A stretch of DNA of 5,216 bases from Clostridia bacterium. Its GTDB lineage: Bacteria; Bacillota; Clostridia; Oscillospirales; CAG-272. Each line of letters opens with the position of its first letter. The stretch's first letter is position 1. The notes under the pieces are model-generated. The model had not been told where the DNA came from. It did not search any database and saw only the letters and a list, made by a program, of their open reading frames with translations. The position numbers were made by a program, and so were the translations under genes. Shown in pieces: positions 5,044 to 5,216 of this stretch. The DNA is taken from positions 1 through 5,216 of the forward strand of contig JAFTMP010000215.1 of assembly GCA_017452335.1 (NCBI GenBank), read 5' to 3'.

Positions 5044-5216
5044 GACAAAAAGAACGATGTAAAAAGACTTTACGTTTTTTAAAAGATGTTGCCCTTTGTA
5101 CGGGCGTTTCTTTTTGGTTCTTTTTCTTTGCGCCTATAGCCGCCAAAGAAAAGGAACAAGTTATCGAAGCGACACTATTTACCTTTTTCATCCCGCCTTA
5201 ACCGCGTTTTTCTTAA
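5044..5216. other. Gene-free segment upstream of the dnaN-side repeat
   Basis: No convincing coding region is visible on either strand; the short open frames run straight through palindromes and are low-complexity in Lys, Phe and Arg. The clearest structure is the 14-bp hairpin at 5117-5157. A smaller one is GTAAA/TTTAC at 5059-5073. No DnaA-box cluster and no recognisable dnaA 3' end are visible. The segment probably belongs to the same repeat-rich intergenic region, which continues beyond the right edge. Confidence 0.5.
5117..5157. repeat. Long hairpin, 14-bp stem with 13-nt loop
   Basis: GTTCTTTTTCTTTG (5117-5130) pairs with CAAAGAAAAGGAAC (5144-5157) through 13 Watson-Crick pairs and one G-T wobble, around a loop containing CTATAG. 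It lacks the 3' T-run of an intrinsic terminator on either strand. Confidence 0.65.

Noticed and set aside
4875..5157. CRISPR array or riboswitch in the dnaN upstream gap
   Set aside because: Repeats are inverted, not evenly spaced direct repeats, and no known riboswitch core motif was recognised.
4988..5201. Overlapping open frames on both strands (67 aa minus, 60 aa plus)
   Set aside because: They run through palindromes, are low in complexity, lack good ribosome sites, and exist on both strands of the same repeat-like DNA.

Overview
The window carries part of the conserved replication locus of a Gram-positive bacterium. All recognisable genes are on the minus strand. In transcription order (right to left) they are dnaN (sliding clamp), recF (recombinational repair ATPase), remB (small DUF370-type regulator) and gyrB (gyrase B subunit, running off the left edge). 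The order dnaN-recF-remB-gyrB is the Bacillota arrangement. The mixed base composition, the Clostridia-like protein sequences and the palindrome-rich intergenic DNA suggest an uncultured member of class Clostridia. That placement is inference; no marker here fixes a genus.

Layout: 1-1954 gyrB (651 codons visible, 3' end missing); 1955-2268 a 314-bp gap packed with inverted repeats; 2269-2511 remB; 2531-3613 recF; 3653-4831 dnaN; 4832-5216 a second gene-free stretch of 385 bp, also largely inverted repeats. dnaN, recF and remB are tightly packed (gaps of 39 and 19 bp) and look like one transcription unit. gyrB lies beyond the repeat block and may be cotranscribed through it or have its own promoter. 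dnaA, normally next to dnaN, is not in the window, and the S4-domain gene (yaaA/rlbA) usually found between dnaN and recF is absent.

Together the genes cover processivity of the replicative polymerase (DnaN), gap and stalled-fork repair (RecF), a small DNA-binding regulator (RemB) and supercoiling ahead of the fork (GyrB).

The most interesting signal is non-coding. The two gaps hold diverged copies of one composite palindromic element, placed in opposite orientations around dnaN-recF-remB. They share a 34-nt block (29/34 identical by eye) containing a hairpin with a compensatory base-pair swap, plus a GGGCGGCGCCC hairpin tip at the far end. Protein-level points worth a look are a natural Asn at the GyrB quinolone-associated position, a GyrB C-terminal extension, an acidic insertion in DnaN and divergent residues in the DnaN partner-binding pocket.
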